Shown here one piece after another: positions 1 through 10,129 of a stretch of 64,000 bases of DNA. Positions within the stretch are counted from its first letter, which is position 1. Each line of letters starts with the position of its first letter. The notes under the pieces were generated by a model. It was not told the origin of the DNA, made no database searches, and saw only the letters and a list, made by a program, of their open reading frames with translations. Source of the DNA: Ktedonobacter sp. SOSP1-85 (GTDB lineage Bacteria; Chloroflexota; Ktedonobacteria; Ktedonobacterales; Ktedonobacteraceae). Made by a program: the position numbers and the translations under genes. The stretch covers positions 434,001-498,000 of the forward strand of contig NZ_BNJI01000001.1 in NCBI RefSeq assembly GCF_016587415.1, read 5' to 3'.

Positions 1-2955
1 TCGCTCTGTAAAACGAAGCTCCAGCCGCGCGCACGAGCCAGGGCGTTCAACTGGTGTTGGCGAATATAGTGGTTCGCGAAGCGCAGGGAAACGTTATGGG
101 CGGTGCGCTCCGCGTCCGTTATGGGGTAGGTTTCCCGATGCGCCTGCTTGAATGGCTGCGTGACGCGGTGCGCCTCTAGCCAGAGGCACCAGCCTTCAAC
201 CTCTTGTGAATCACTCATCAGGGGATGCCAGAGGGTAACTTGCGCCTCTGGCGGCAGTTCAACTGCCTGCGTGTCACTGGTGACGAGTTGGCCCTGGTGC
301 CAGATGACACGCCAGCATTGCGTGTCATGACGCACCTGCCAGATCAGCCGTCGTGCCAGCACATGTAGCAGAGGATGGTCCAGGTAGCGTTCCCGCCAAT
401 CCGCCAGTGACCAGTGGCGCTCATGCAGAAAGAGGCGCTCTAAGCGCTGTCGCTGGTCACTGAGCAGGTAATTCATATCCGTGACCAGGCGCGTGAGGGT
501 TTTCAGTTCCTCTTTCGCCGCGCGCCGGATGGAGGCAGGGAGGGCGTCGTGCTGGTTGCCCTCTGGATCAAGCCATTGCCGTTGCACGCCCTTGCCCTCT
601 ACGTACAGACGCGCTGTCCAGGGGGCAAGCGGCACCTGTAATTGACCCTCGTGCAGGTCGAAGGTGGGTACGGTGAGCTCTTCCAAGTCGAGACGGGACA
701 TCTGTTCGCGTTGGGCGATGGCATCGAGAGTGCGTTCAATCTTCGCCTGATAGGATGGCTGTTTGACCGCGCGGCGTACACGCTCTAGCTGTCCAATCGC
801 GTCTCGTCCGCGCATCCCTTGCAGGCTGATGACCGCCGCATCTCCGACCTTGGGACTGCGGGGTCCCAGTCCCGAAAGTTTGCGATAGCCTTCGATCGCG
901 GTATCTGCCAGCAGCGCGGCCAGGAAGCGGTCACTGTGCCCCATGCAGAGCCAGAGCAGGCCACGGAGAATATTTAAATTGGTGCCATCCATACGCCCAC
1001 CCTTTTTGTCGCTGAAGAAGCGCACCCAGCGATGGAGCGTGGGCATGAAGGTGTCGCTGTCCAGAGCTGAAAGCAGTGTTTGTGCCTGTTGCTGCCATTG
1101 GGGAGAAGGGGTAGGCGTCTTGGCGAGAGCGCAATGCTGTAAGAGAGCTAGCCAGGGGGCACGTGCTTCGAGGGAAAGGGCGCTGAGGTCTTCCAGAATG
1201 CGAGTACCCCAGTCGTCGGGCAGGAGTGAGTAGTGGAATTGTTGCTGGCGTTGAGAGAGATAGTCTTGCAGCTTCAGCCAAAAGCGCCGCTCTTGCCCTG
1301 TGGAGCGGTTGTTATATCCATGCTCTTGCGCGATCTGGCGAATGGTTTCCAGATCCGCAGTACATTGTTCCATAACTGCAGGCTCAGTGAGGTGAGTGGG
1401 AAAGGTCTGAAGCAGGAGATAGGTGAGAAGGTCGAGCAAGTCCAGGTATGCAGCCACCCCATGGGTATGCGTTCACCCCGTGGAGGATGGTATGAATATG
1501 TTCAGGATGGAAGGGAAGTGACTTCTTAGAGAGCGTTCGTATGAGGCAAAGGTTCTGTGAAATTCGACATTGGCGTTCTTGATCTTCGGCCTGCGCCCGT
1601 AGTGTATGACCTTCTTCGGCAAGAAGGCAGAGGAGGCGCACGGTCGACTCTGGCGTGAGGTGCTGTTTGACGAGCCGTGTTGTAGCGGCATCTAACGCGG
1701 AAGGCATACCACAGGCCATCTCCTGATGGTAGGCTGTGAGCAAGGCGGCAAGTTCCCCGTCACGTGCAAAGCGGGCGCCGCTGGCTTGTAGACAATCCAT
1801 CAACGGCCCCGCGCTCTTGGGAAAGAGAAGGTGGCGCAGCCGTAAACGCAGCCTGTTTCTCCACTCGTCCGGGCGATACCAAGGATAGTGCGAGAGAGAA
1901 GTATAGATGGAGGTAATCTCTCGTCGGCAAAAGTCCACTGTTTCCGGCTGTTGGAGTTGAGGCATCATATGCTCAAACACGTCCCACAAGAGGGGTCCCT
2001 CCAGCTTATTTACAATATCAGACTTAAATACGGTATCGAACTGGCCATGAGCATAGTCAGGTAACGCGAAGATGCGAGCGATGCTTTCCAGAATGTCGCG
2101 TATATCCTCGCATTCATAGGATACGTCTTGAGAGTGGAGAAGGTGAATAAGGTAGACATCCTGATCGAAGATAGCAGGGCGGTGGTGTGGCTGAAAGTGG
2201 GTATACACCTCCCGAAACGCTTCCCTGAGCAGGAAGGCCTTTAAGCGCGGGGAAGCCTTCTGGCTCAAGAGTTCTTGCGCCGGGTGCTTCCCCCTTATCC
2301 AATTCCCCAGTTCCTGATGATACCTGGCGAGGCAGGTAGTAGCTTGCTCTTCAAGCGAAGGTCCCGCCCCCTGCGCGTAGTCGCGCAGGAGTGTGGCGAG
2401 TCCGGGGGGACTTCCAGCGTACAACAGATTACCTAGCATCGTACGTACTTGATAGGCTTGGGGAAGCGTCGCGTAGTCGTTCCGCTTGTCGACAAAAGCA
2501 TAGAGCGCTGTCAATGCAGGCTGAAAATGCGCGAGGAGGTCTGCTTGCGCGAACACTAGCTCCCAACACAGCAGAAGATCGAAAACAATCTCTTGGAAGT
2601 ATTTCTGACGATAACCATAGGGGTCATATACCTCTGATGTGAAGAGGTGGGAAATACTTTGTAGAATGTCCTGTATGTCTTCAATTGTATAGGAGATCGC
2701 TTCTTCCTTCAAAACCACCACCAGCATGATGACCCGCTGTAAGGGGATATTCTCCCAATCCATAGTCTCGTGGTAGAGCGTAGAGACTTCCTGAAAAGCG
2801 GCTCGCAGAAGCTGCGCTTTTTGTCGCTCGTTCTTCTTTCGCAGGATTGGCTCAATGAGCGACTTGAGCTGTTGCCATATGATTTGAGCCTCCTCCGCCT
2901 CCTGAAGGTAGGTAGCGAGGAGCGCGCGTGCTTGCTCTCGTTCTGTTGCTGACAT
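1..2955 (-). pseudogene. DUF4132 protein, frameshifted, runs off left edge
   Basis: Large cytoplasmic protein of unknown function. The frame below about 1480 reads through ...WHPL..., QPFKQAHRETYP, RFANHYIRQHQ and RGW, which is the DUF4132 signature, and is still open at base 1. The frame above it holds an alpha-helical N-terminal half with three related IxxIL helices (DIQDILQ, DIRDILE, HIHTILH). The two frames join at a CCCC run (1457-1460): removing one base there gives an uninterrupted protein, so there is either one inserted base or a sequencing error. I place the start at 2955 (MSATEREQ) because everything further upstream overlaps the AraC remnant on the other strand. Downstream end lies outside the window. 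Sure of family, unsure whether the gene is truly broken. Confidence 0.7.
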
Positions 2956-3072
2956 ATCGTATCTCCAATCGGTGGGAAAACAGTGAGCACTATTGTGCTC
3001 GTCGAGTCTCTCTTGTCGCTGGGAGGGCTGGAGGCTTTGAAGTAATGTATCCCTGACGAGAGTGGTTGACAA

Positions 3073-3591
3073 TTGTTCCCACGTGATGGCATCTGGCTCC
3101 GCCTTGCCCTCACATTGGAGGGAACGATACGCCGCAGTTCTTCTGCCAGACAAATCCTTTCCTCGCAGCAATTTAACGCCGCGCGAATGCGCTGGACTCT
3201 TGCTGATTTGACTTTTCTGCGAACTGCACTCGAGCTGCTTTACAACACACAAGGTCAAATCCGTATGAGTGCACTCGCCGCTGACTGTGGTCTCTCATTA
3301 CGCCAATTTGAGCGACGATTTCAGCAGCGCATAGGCGTATCGCCCAAGGTGTTCGCACGTCTCCTCCGCTTCGAGGCGTTGCTTACCTCATTGATACAAG
3401 AGCCCGCCTCTTCTCTCGCTGACGTCGCTTCCCACCTTGGCTATCAAGATCAAGCCCATATCATCCATGAATTCAAGACATGGGCAGGCTGCGCGCCAAC
3501 GGCGTTTCTTGCCCGAGCTAAACAGCGGGCGATGCGAGGGCACCTCATTCCTGATCCCCGCCCTGCGTGTGTGCCTTTATACATCGTATAG
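3073..3591 (+). pseudogene. AraC-family regulator, 5'-truncated
   Basis: Carries a complete AraC/XylS double helix-turn-helix: MSALAADCGLSLRQFERRF is the first recognition helix and the GYQDQAHIIHEFKTWAG segment the second. The linker just before it matches AraC proteins that normally have a roughly 110-residue N-terminal sensory domain, but that domain is missing: the in-frame sequence upstream of 3073 contains stops and runs into the divergent DUF4132 gene. Only about 170 residues remain. The DNA-binding half could still be made from an internal start, so loss of function is inferred. The VOC gene follows 26 bp downstream and may be its former target. Confidence 0.6.
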
Positions 3592-3617
3592 AAAAAGAAA
3601 GAAGGATCAAAAGAAGC

Positions 3618-3929
3618 ATGTCTCTAGCAGAGCAAACATTTCAGCTTCCTTGGCATGGTATTCATCACATTGCATTAATCACAGCGGATCTGGACGCGAC
3701 CATTCATTCCTACAAAGATGTGCTAGGGATGCACGTGAGTGCTATCGCTCCCTCCGAAGCAGGGAAAGGCAGGCATTGTCTCATTTTCGTCAAACCAAAC
3801 GATGACAACGTGTGGGGCTTCCATCTCCCGTTGCTTTCGCACGGGGAGTTCTCAGGTGGCTGGCCTGATCTCCCAATGGCAAAAGGATTATATTTTCTAG
3901 TGGTGGGGAACATATCCGAGCAACCGTGA
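3618..3929 (+). CDS. VOC-superfamily (glyoxalase-like) protein, short
   Basis: 103 residues. The N-terminal GIHHIALITADLDATIHSYKDVLGM is a typical start of a vicinal-oxygen-chelate fold, with the metal-binding His in HHIAL. Family members are usually 120-140 residues with a second metal ligand near the C-terminus; here the homology fades after GLYF and the protein stops early, so it is probably 3'-truncated. The last 33 bp overlap the convergent FAD monooxygenase gene, which may mark the breakpoint. AAGGA lies about 12 bp upstream of the chosen ATG. Substrate unknown. Confidence 0.55.
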   Translation: MSLAEQTFQLPWHGIHHIALITADLDATIHSYKDVLGMHVSAIAPSEAGKGRHCLIFVKPNDDNVWGFHLPLLSHGEFSGGWPDLPMAKGLYFLVVGNISEQP

Positions 3930-5588
3930 TAGACCAGTAAAAATGTCATCAGACCCAACTGGTAGGGTCGCGGCGTTTTGAGCACGCCAGGCGAGAAAGC
4001 CATCAGGTCTGACTAACACAGCACCTGAGTCGCTTATCCCATAGCTTGCAAGAAAGCTGCCCTCGCCATCGCTATACGGCTGATCGTCCCCAATCCTGTA
4101 CAAATCCATAGATAATCCCAACCTGCTTGCCACCTTTGCAAACATCTCCAGCCAGCACTGTCCATTGGGCCCTGTCAGCAAGACAAAATTGCGTCCATAG
4201 AGATCAAGGATGGATCTCTGCTCGCCATTGTGGCGTAACCAGACATGGGGAGCACGCGTTCCAGGGCGTCCCGACGGCTCATTTTCAAAAATCACATCAT
4301 CACCATTCTCATGAGAAACGGCAGCGGAACGATATCGATAGCCAGAGATCACACTGAAGGCAGTTGGTTGAGGCGCATCAGGGCTCTTGCGGACACGCAT
4401 CAGCATCTCCTGAGCACTCCGCGCGATGGCTTCTCTCTGCTCATGGTGTGGCAGACGATAGGCATATAACCCGGTGGAAACACTCACGGCGAGATCCGCA
4501 GCGGGTTGCCGCTCCTGACCGTAAGTGAACAGGAGATGCTCGTGCGCCTGTTTTTTGAGCACGCGTGCCAGCTTCCAGGCCAGATTGTGGGCATCGGCAA
4601 TACCGGTGTTGGCCCCAAATGCTCCCATCGTCGTCATCACATGCGCTGCATCCCCGACCAGAAAGACACGGTTCTGTTGATAGCGTTCTGCAACGCGTGA
4701 AGCAATTTCCCAGGAAAGCGTGCTCACAATCTTCACGGGCTGGTCGGCGATGCCAATCGCCGCGCGTACGAGGTCAAGGCAATATGCTTCTGATGGTGCG
4801 TCGAGACGTTCGCCGGGCCTGGGTTTGAGATTGGCGAACAGTGCCCAGCGATCTCTCGATGCTCCAGATTGTCCAAGAATGCCATCAACTGTGGCGTTAT
4901 TGACAAAACAGAGCGTCACCTTTCGTCCCTGAAGCACCTCGCTCAGATCCATTTGAAACAGGATGCTAACCCATTGTCCAAGTATGCCATAACCATAGGA
5001 GCCAATGCCAAGCTGTTGCCGGATAGCACTTCTATTGCCGTCTGCCGCCACCAGGTAGTGTGCATGGATACGGCTCTCCTGCCCGGTAGCTCGGTCGCGG
5101 ATCAGAGCGGTAATGCCTCCCACCTGTTGTTCAAAATGCACCAGTTCCGTGCCAAAGCGGATATCACTGCCTGCGGCAGTCGCCCGCATACGCACTATCG
5201 GCTCCAGTTTATCCTGCCCGATCATCGCTGTCCGCGTGGGACTCGCGAATGGATTAATGATGCTTGCCCGCTGGTGCGCGGTTGCCTCAGTAGCGTCGAG
5301 CACCTTCCCCGTCAAGCTTTCCACGCGCAAACCCATTTCGCCAAGGTGTTCTGGCGGCGTTTCTTGTGCAAAGATGGCAGACTCAATGCCAACCTGGCGA
5401 AAAAGCTCCATTGTGCGCGCATTGAAGCCGCCCGCTCGCGCATGGATTGATGTCGTGGTGTGTCGCTCAACAAGTAATGCAGGGATGCCATGCCATGCCA
5501 GAAAGAGTGCCATTGAAAGACCAACCACACTTCCCCCAACAATCAGGACCGGTACATCCTCGTCGTGTTTCGTTGCACTATCGCTCAT
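3897..5588 (-). CDS. FAD-dependent monooxygenase (PheA/TfdB type)
   Basis: 563-residue flavoprotein hydroxylase of the aromatic-ring monooxygenase family, predicted to hydroxylate a phenolic or polyketide-like substrate with NAD(P)H and O2. The N-terminal LIVGGSVVGLSMALFL is the dinucleotide-binding fold; RVFLVGDAAHVMTTMGAFG is the second FAD motif; the last 150 residues (DLYGRNFVLLTGP to VLVRPDGFLAWR) match the thioredoxin-like C-terminal domain of phenol-hydroxylase relatives. ATG at 5588 is chosen over 5606 because GGAGG lies just before it. It begins 72 bp after the LuxR gene on the same strand, so that regulator is the likely controller. Substrate cannot be told from sequence. Confidence 0.85.
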   Translation of the reverse strand: MSDSATKHDEDVPVLIVGGSVVGLSMALFLAWHGIPALLVERHTTTSIHARAGGFNARTMELFRQVGIESAIFAQETPPEHLGEMGLRVESLTGKVLDATEATAHQRASIINPFASPTRTAMIGQDKLEPIVRMRATAAGSDIRFGTELVHFEQQVGGITALIRDRATGQESRIHAHYLVAADGNRSAIRQQLGIGSYGYGILGQWVSILFQMDLSEVLQGRKVTLCFVNNATVDGILGQSGASRDRWALFANLKPRPGERLDAPSEAYCLDLVRAAIGIADQPVKIVSTLSWEIASRVAERYQQNRVFLVGDAAHVMTTMGAFGANTGIADAHNLAWKLARVLKKQAHEHLLFTYGQERQPAADLAVSVSTGLYAYRLPHHEQREAIARSAQEMLMRVRKSPDAPQPTAFSVISGYRYRSAAVSHENGDDVIFENEPSGRPGTRAPHVWLRHNGEQRSILDLYGRNFVLLTGPNGQCWLEMFAKVASRLGLSMDLYRIGDDQPYSDGEGSFLASYGISDSGAVLVRPDGFLAWRAQNAATLPVGSDDIFTGLSRLLGYVPHH

Positions 5589-5660
5589 TGTACTTCCTCC
5601 AAACATAGGTGATACGTCCGTCTGGATAGGCAGTATAGAGCGCGGAAGGGTGAAAGCGCA

Positions 5661-7226
5661 TCACCTTCGCTCGTGATTTTTGGCGTTCTCGTGGCTCTCT
5701 GTTGAAAAAAGGCGGAGATCCTGAGCAAGAGCTCGCGCTTCTCGGCGGCTATGCACGTTAAGTTTACGATAAATGCTGCTCACCTGCGTTTTCACGGTAT
5801 TGATCGAAACAACCAGTTCGCGCGCAATCTCTGCATAGGAAAGTTCAGCCACGAGGAGACGTAAGACACGTTGTTCCTGTCGCGAAAGGGGCTCAAGGCT
5901 TGTTATCGCGTATTGTGGAGCTTCTCGATCCAGCCCAAGAGTTTGTAGTAAAAGCGGCTGGAGAGATGCAAAGCGTTCTGGATGAGCGGAGAAGCGCGCC
6001 TGTAGCGCGGTGAGGCGCTGCCGGACAAGGGATTTGGATCCCCCGAGAGACCATATCTGTAGCAGAATAGACGTTGAGCGCTGCAACAATTCCTCATTTT
6101 GCCACTGCTCGCTCGCGTCCCATGCCTCCTGAGCGACCTGTTCCGCCGTCTCCATATCCCTCCACATACATAAGGTTTGCGCCAGTCCGAGCAAGGCCGG
6201 GATGAGATCCTCGCGATCTCCTACCTCCCTGGCTTCCTGGATCACGCGACGATAGCAAGCTGCCGCGTGTTGTAACACTCCTTGCTCACCATAGACCATT
6301 GCCAACAGCAGCAGACAACTGCGTGCACCATGTGAATGATGCAAGTTTGTCCAGATGGTGAGGGCCTCTCGCAAGAGTTCTGTAGCCTGGGTGAGTTGCC
6401 CACACGACACGGCTCTTGACCCCAGAAGGTTGAGGCAAACGCCGCGCCAATGCTGGGACTCCAGGAATGGTAGCCATCGTAACGCCTGACTGGCATAGGC
6501 AACAGCCTGTTCTTGCATGCCCTGCCGCATCGCAAGGTAAGCGCGAAAGGCGTAGACTTCTCCGAGTCGAGGGAGATTCCCTTCAGCGCGCCAACACGAA
6601 TCAGCCATCTGCAACAGCGTCTCTATCTGCTCAAGGATGCCAACCGGCGGCTGTTCTGGTTCAGCGCTCACTGAGAGTACTTGCGCGTAGTGAAGACAGA
6701 GCAGCGGGTACTGGGAGAGAATGTCATCAGACAGTTGTCCCAGCCAGTTCCGCAACGTGGAGAGATCCTGCATATCATCGAAGCCTCGCCCGGTCACATA
6801 GCAGTCGATCAGGGCAGCTGCGTGTTCTGCGTCCTGTGCTCGCAGATTCTGCTCAACTGCTTCTTTGAGCATCCCTTCTCGTCCATGCCAGGTACTCGTC
6901 TCAAGGATTTGTATCTTCTGAAATGCGCTCTCGATCTCTTCTAGACGTGTGACAAATAATTCGATGCTGCGACCCACATAGCGCTTTGCGATACGTTTCC
7001 CTTGCCGTTGATAGGCATACCAGTATGCTTCGCTGCTCTTTTTCCGCGCTTCTTTTAGCAGATTAAAATGACCATTTCTTCCACGAAAAGAGAAGGAGGT
7101 ATGTGTGGTCAGCCAGGTAAACCAGGAGGCGCTATCGGCCTCAAGCAAAGGATGGTCATGTTCGTAAAGCAGATAAAGGTCCTGTTCTGCTGACCATAGA
7201 AGCGTGAAGCGGGCTGTCTTTGGCAT
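5661..7226 (-). CDS. LuxR-type regulator without an ATPase domain
   Basis: 521 residues. Residues 1-115 are a domain shared with the two larger LuxR proteins in this window (W..WL...SFSF.GR.G, then YWYAYQRQGKRIAKRYVGRS). The middle consists of TPR-like helical repeats. The C-terminal 60 residues are a LuxR helix-turn-helix (LSRQEQRVLRLL...SYAEIARELVVSINTVKTQV). Unlike its two paralogues there is no Walker A nucleotide-binding domain between the N-terminal domain and the repeats, so it cannot be a MalT-type STAND ATPase. ATG 7226 is chosen because it aligns with the MPK/MPR starts of the paralogues. Same strand, upstream of the FAD monooxygenase. Confidence 0.85.
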   Translation of the reverse strand: MPKTARFTLLWSAEQDLYLLYEHDHPLLEADSASWFTWLTTHTSFSFRGRNGHFNLLKEARKKSSEAYWYAYQRQGKRIAKRYVGRSIELFVTRLEEIESAFQKIQILETSTWHGREGMLKEAVEQNLRAQDAEHAAALIDCYVTGRGFDDMQDLSTLRNWLGQLSDDILSQYPLLCLHYAQVLSVSAEPEQPPVGILEQIETLLQMADSCWRAEGNLPRLGEVYAFRAYLAMRQGMQEQAVAYASQALRWLPFLESQHWRGVCLNLLGSRAVSCGQLTQATELLREALTIWTNLHHSHGARSCLLLLAMVYGEQGVLQHAAACYRRVIQEAREVGDREDLIPALLGLAQTLCMWRDMETAEQVAQEAWDASEQWQNEELLQRSTSILLQIWSLGGSKSLVRQRLTALQARFSAHPERFASLQPLLLQTLGLDREAPQYAITSLEPLSRQEQRVLRLLVAELSYAEIARELVVSINTVKTQVSSIYRKLNVHSRREARALAQDLRLFSTESHENAKNHERR

Positions 7227-7240
7227 CGCTCCTCTCATTC

Positions 7241-7276
7241 TTTTTTGTTCCCCAAAGCCGTCTTCATGAGAGTATA
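7241..7276 (-). promoter_or_regulatory. Promoter and leader of LuxR gene, shared with the 26-kb paralogue
   Basis: Reading the minus strand: TATACT (7271-7276, candidate -10), then a GAAGAC box, then TTGGGGAACAAAAAA (7241-7255), then the ATG at 7226. The same order of boxes lies before the LuxR gene starting at 26055. Similarity is by eye. Confidence 0.4.
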
Positions 7277-7282
7277 TATTTC

Positions 7283-7980
7283 TGCGCTCTAGAAAGGCAA
7301 GGGCTCAAGCCCGCGATGCCATGCCGAGTTTTGTGTAAAGGTGGGAGATAAAGAAAGAAACAAAGACGCGGAACTGACGAATCGGTCAAGCTATTCTGAC
7401 AGAACAAACCCGTGGTCCAGAAACAAGTGATCGTTCATAAGAAGGGGAGCAACGTATCTGTAGTGCTGCTTAGCGACGAGATAATCTCACTAAAGAGCGG
7501 CCTCCGTCACTTGCGAGAAGTGCTCAAAAATAGGCAGGAGAGCGCATGGGAGGACACGTTAAGAACGCCTGGCAGAATGGTTGAGGAGGAGTGTACTCAT
7601 GGACATCGATATAATGGACAATCAGAGAAGGAGCCACATACACGCAGTGCTCACCCGGAATAAAAAGATTGGAGACGCCCATGGAAAACGGCATACCTTT
7701 GTATACGAACCCTCCAAAACCACAGGAATGTCTAGCGCTCCCAGAGAATGGAATCGCATCACATCCGATATCCATTTCCTGATCGCTATACATAGTGTGA
7801 GCACAAACTGCCTTTACAATCTATCTCTTCTCCCGCCGCTATCCATCGCCTATTGCCTATTCCATGGCGCCATACGCCATGGTCCAGAAGTCATTGAAGA
7901 CCTTCAGCGGTTCCGGCGAGTCCATCATGCGCTGCGAGAAGAGATGTTGCCACTCATCGCAAGCCCCATTGCCTCCCTGT
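7283..7980. other. Intergenic, no recognisable gene
   Basis: About 700 bp between the divergent LuxR promoter and the end of the membrane-protein gene. Short open frames exist on both strands but none resembles a known family or has a good ribosome site. An 8-bp inverted repeat (CCATGGCG/CGCCATGG) lies at 7862-7882. It may be degraded former coding sequence. Confidence 0.4.
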
Positions 7981-8880
7981 TCAGTTGCAGGGTTTCACCT
8001 GACTACGAGTGATAGGGCTGTCATTGCTTCCTACCTTCACCCCGGGCATAAGACACGAATTGCTGATCGTGATTTTCCCGGCGTTATTGCTGACAACCGA
8101 TCCTGCCAGCAGGGCGCTCCCATCAATAGTGATATCGCCCGCGTTATTGTCAAGCTCTATCTTCCCTGCGACCCCTCTGACCGAGATCGTTGCATCATTG
8201 CCGGAAAGATGCAGGTTTGTGGTTGCAGGCACCTCCAGCGTAAAACCACACAGGTTACTATTGATATTGAGCACATGATTTGAGCTATCGTAGTTCCCAG
8301 AGCCCTCAATCGTCAGCAGCCCTGCTTTTAGGGAAATCATCTCGCTACCCGCCTTTCCCTGGACGGTGATCGTTCCCCCGTTACAATCGCCAGTGACCGT
8401 TGGATGAGATCCAGCGTGAAAGGTATAGCCAACAATAAAGAAGTAATACACCAGAAATACCACCAACAGCACCAGGGGCACGTGAAGAAGTCCCTGGATG
8501 AACTTGCCTGAGGAACGCTCTTGCGCCAAAGCAGGCCATTTACCAGCAGGATACTCAGGGGAGAATGCCTGATAGCGCCTCATCAGCATTCCTCTTTTTT
8601 CCGCCCCTCTTCTCCACAGACGAGCGAGGGACCCTCGATAGAGCAATCCCAGCACCACCAGTACAAGGAACCAGAGCTGCATCAGGTCGCCACCGATGAA
8701 CCAGAAGAAGAGGCCAGGAAACCCCAGCAATCCTTCAAAGAGCAAGACACCTATCACGCCCATGAGGACGAGCAGCACCATTGGCCGCACATACAAGCGT
8801 ACACGAGAAGAATTGGTTGGAGGGAGACCCCCCTGTCCAAAGGGGTTATTGGTATTCTCGAATGGAGAGGTAGTCATCAT
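7981..8880 (-). CDS. Membrane protein with extracytoplasmic beta-repeat domain
   Basis: 299 residues, family not recognised by name. Starts at tandem ATGs preceded by AAGGAG. A short proline/glycine-rich N-terminus is followed by two hydrophobic segments (VRPMVLLVLMGVIGVLLF and LMQLWFLVLVVLGLLY), a basic loop, and a third segment (HVPLVLLVVFLVYYFFIVG). The C-terminal 120 residues are repeats rich in Gly, Asn, Thr and Ile (GGTITVQG, GLLTIEGSG, NAGDITIDG, NAGKITISN) like the beta-helical DUF4097-type adhesin fold, predicted outside the membrane. Role unknown; possibly envelope sensing or surface attachment. Confidence 0.65.
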   Translation of the reverse strand: MMTTSPFENTNNPFGQGGLPPTNSSRVRLYVRPMVLLVLMGVIGVLLFEGLLGFPGLFFWFIGGDLMQLWFLVLVVLGLLYRGSLARLWRRGAEKRGMLMRRYQAFSPEYPAGKWPALAQERSSGKFIQGLLHVPLVLLVVFLVYYFFIVGYTFHAGSHPTVTGDCNGGTITVQGKAGSEMISLKAGLLTIEGSGNYDSSNHVLNINSNLCGFTLEVPATTNLHLSGNDATISVRGVAGKIELDNNAGDITIDGSALLAGSVVSNNAGKITISNSCLMPGVKVGSNDSPITRSQVKPCN

Positions 8881-9510
8881 GACACTCCTTAATACACTAC
8901 AGGCGGCGAGATGGGCAGCCACGTGACTCGACACCGCTTGATCCCAACATGTACAACAAAAGAATACCCAAAAGCTCTTCCTTTTGCTATGGCCTATATC
9001 ACAGTAGAGTTTTTTGTGTGAGCGCAAAAGTGCCAACCGCAAAGAGTGTGAAAATCAGCAATCAATGTGTTTACAAGAACAAACTTTGTTTGCGCCTCTA
9101 TCACTAAAATACAAAATTTTTGTATTTTAGGCCTATGTCCTTTTCTCTCGCCACAAGTTGGTCTCTCGCATCCTCCTGTAATTAACCGTAACCTAAGCCA
9201 AAAGACATTTCAAGACCTTTTTCTCGCAGCAAGTATAGGCATAGAGTGTTCAGTAGAGTTTAATGATGACGCCATAACAATGCTCAAAGATGATAATGGT
9301 TGTCTGTACCCATTATGATCGAGGCCATATCGGCTATCATAGCGAGTTCACCAATGCAGAGTTTGTGGTGCAGCGAAAACACCATGAGGCGGCTCTTCAT
9401 GGGCTAGAGCGTTTCTCTCGTAGTCGGATTCATTGGGATCTTCCTGGGAGAAAATACCGTCTGATTGATGGAGATGTTGAATTGTTTCCAGGATTGATGG
9501 ATAGGGATGC
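8881..9510. other. Intergenic region with AT-rich palindrome at 9104-9130
   Basis: No supported gene. It holds the promoter region of the upstream minus-strand membrane protein and a 27-nt near-perfect palindrome with 13-bp arms (CTAAAATACAAAA / TTTTGTATTTTAG) at 9104-9130, suited to a terminator or a protein-binding site. An open frame at 9290-9595 is not recognisable and overlaps the transposase remnant. Confidence 0.4.
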
Positions 9511-9687
9511 GACGATCAGAAAGGGTTTGTTGTCCTACCCAGGCGTTGGGTGGTCAAACGAACCTTTGCCTGGATCACCCAATGTCGTCGCTTGAGTAAA
9601 GATTATGAAACCCTGACAGAAAGCAGCGAAGCCATGATGTATATTGCCATGACCCGCTTGATGGTCCGACGCTTAGCAAAAAAGTGA
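9511..9687 (+). pseudogene. IS5-family transposase, C-terminal remnant
   Basis: The frame reads [18 protein letters not shown], then [21 protein letters not shown] and ends [12 protein letters not shown]. This is the well-conserved C-terminal end of IS5-group DDE transposases, carrying the last catalytic region with its R/K and aromatic residues. A TAG at 9502 lies just upstream in the same frame and no transposase homology is visible before it, so only about 58 codons survive. Confidence 0.8.
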
Positions 9688-9707
9688 CATTTACAAACAA
9701 TCTCTAA

Positions 9708-9834
9708 TACTACAGTGACAGTTAGCATTTGAGATGGCTTCTGGAGCGCTTTCATCTGTTTGCAAAGGCAAAGCGCCACTCGGCTTCCCAGGCCGATCGC
9801 TTCTCCTTCTCATCTTGTAACTGTCACTGTAGTA
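9708..9834. repeat. Mini inverted-repeat element, 17-bp ends
   Basis: TACTACAGTGACAGTTA at 9708-9724 is the exact reverse complement of 9818-9834. The 127-bp unit begins 20 bp after the IS5 remnant and could be an IS-end pair (right end of one copy against left end of another) or a MITE. No coding sequence inside. Confidence 0.6.
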
Positions 9835-9837
9835 CTA

Positions 9838-10118
9838 AGCTCGACTTTGTACAATTTTTGCAAGTCCCGCCGAGGTCAGCTTCCGACAGTGAATGTATCA
9901 GCAGGCCTCTCAAGCCGTCTGTGTATGATACGGAATACAGAGTGCTTCTCTGCTCGTCGACTTTTTCCACATCAGGCTGGTGCAGGTGACGTTGAAAAAG
10001 GCAACTGGTCCCGCGTTTTCCCTGCTGCAGGCTTCCCAGGGCTCTTCAGAAGCTCTTTTCGATGGGGAGAGCCTCAAGGCACTCGTTGGCCAAAGAAAAT
10101 TTTGTACAAAGTCGAGCT
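9838..10118. repeat. 281-bp inverted-repeat element (MITE-like)
   Basis: AGCTCGACTTTGTACAA at 9838-9854 is the exact reverse complement of 10102-10118. It starts only 3 bp after the preceding inverted-repeat element and ends 11 bp before the start of the secreted protein gene, whose native promoter it probably displaced. The interior has no recognised gene. Confidence 0.6.
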
Positions 10119-10129
10119 CAGAAGATAAG

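Noticed and set aside
2956..3258. Longer start for the DUF4132 gene (extra 101 codons)
   Set aside because: Low-complexity basic sequence overlapping the AraC remnant; the Met at 2955 begins the recognisable helical part.
4869..5450. Plus-strand open frame opposite the FAD monooxygenase
   Set aside because: Shadow of a well-supported gene on the other strand; no motif of its own.
7412..7663. Open frame of 83 codons
   Set aside because: No ribosome site of quality, no recognisable motif, composition unlike neighbouring genes.
9290..9595. Open frame of 101 codons before the transposase remnant
   Set aside because: No family recognised, poor start, and its end overlaps the IS5 remnant in another frame.
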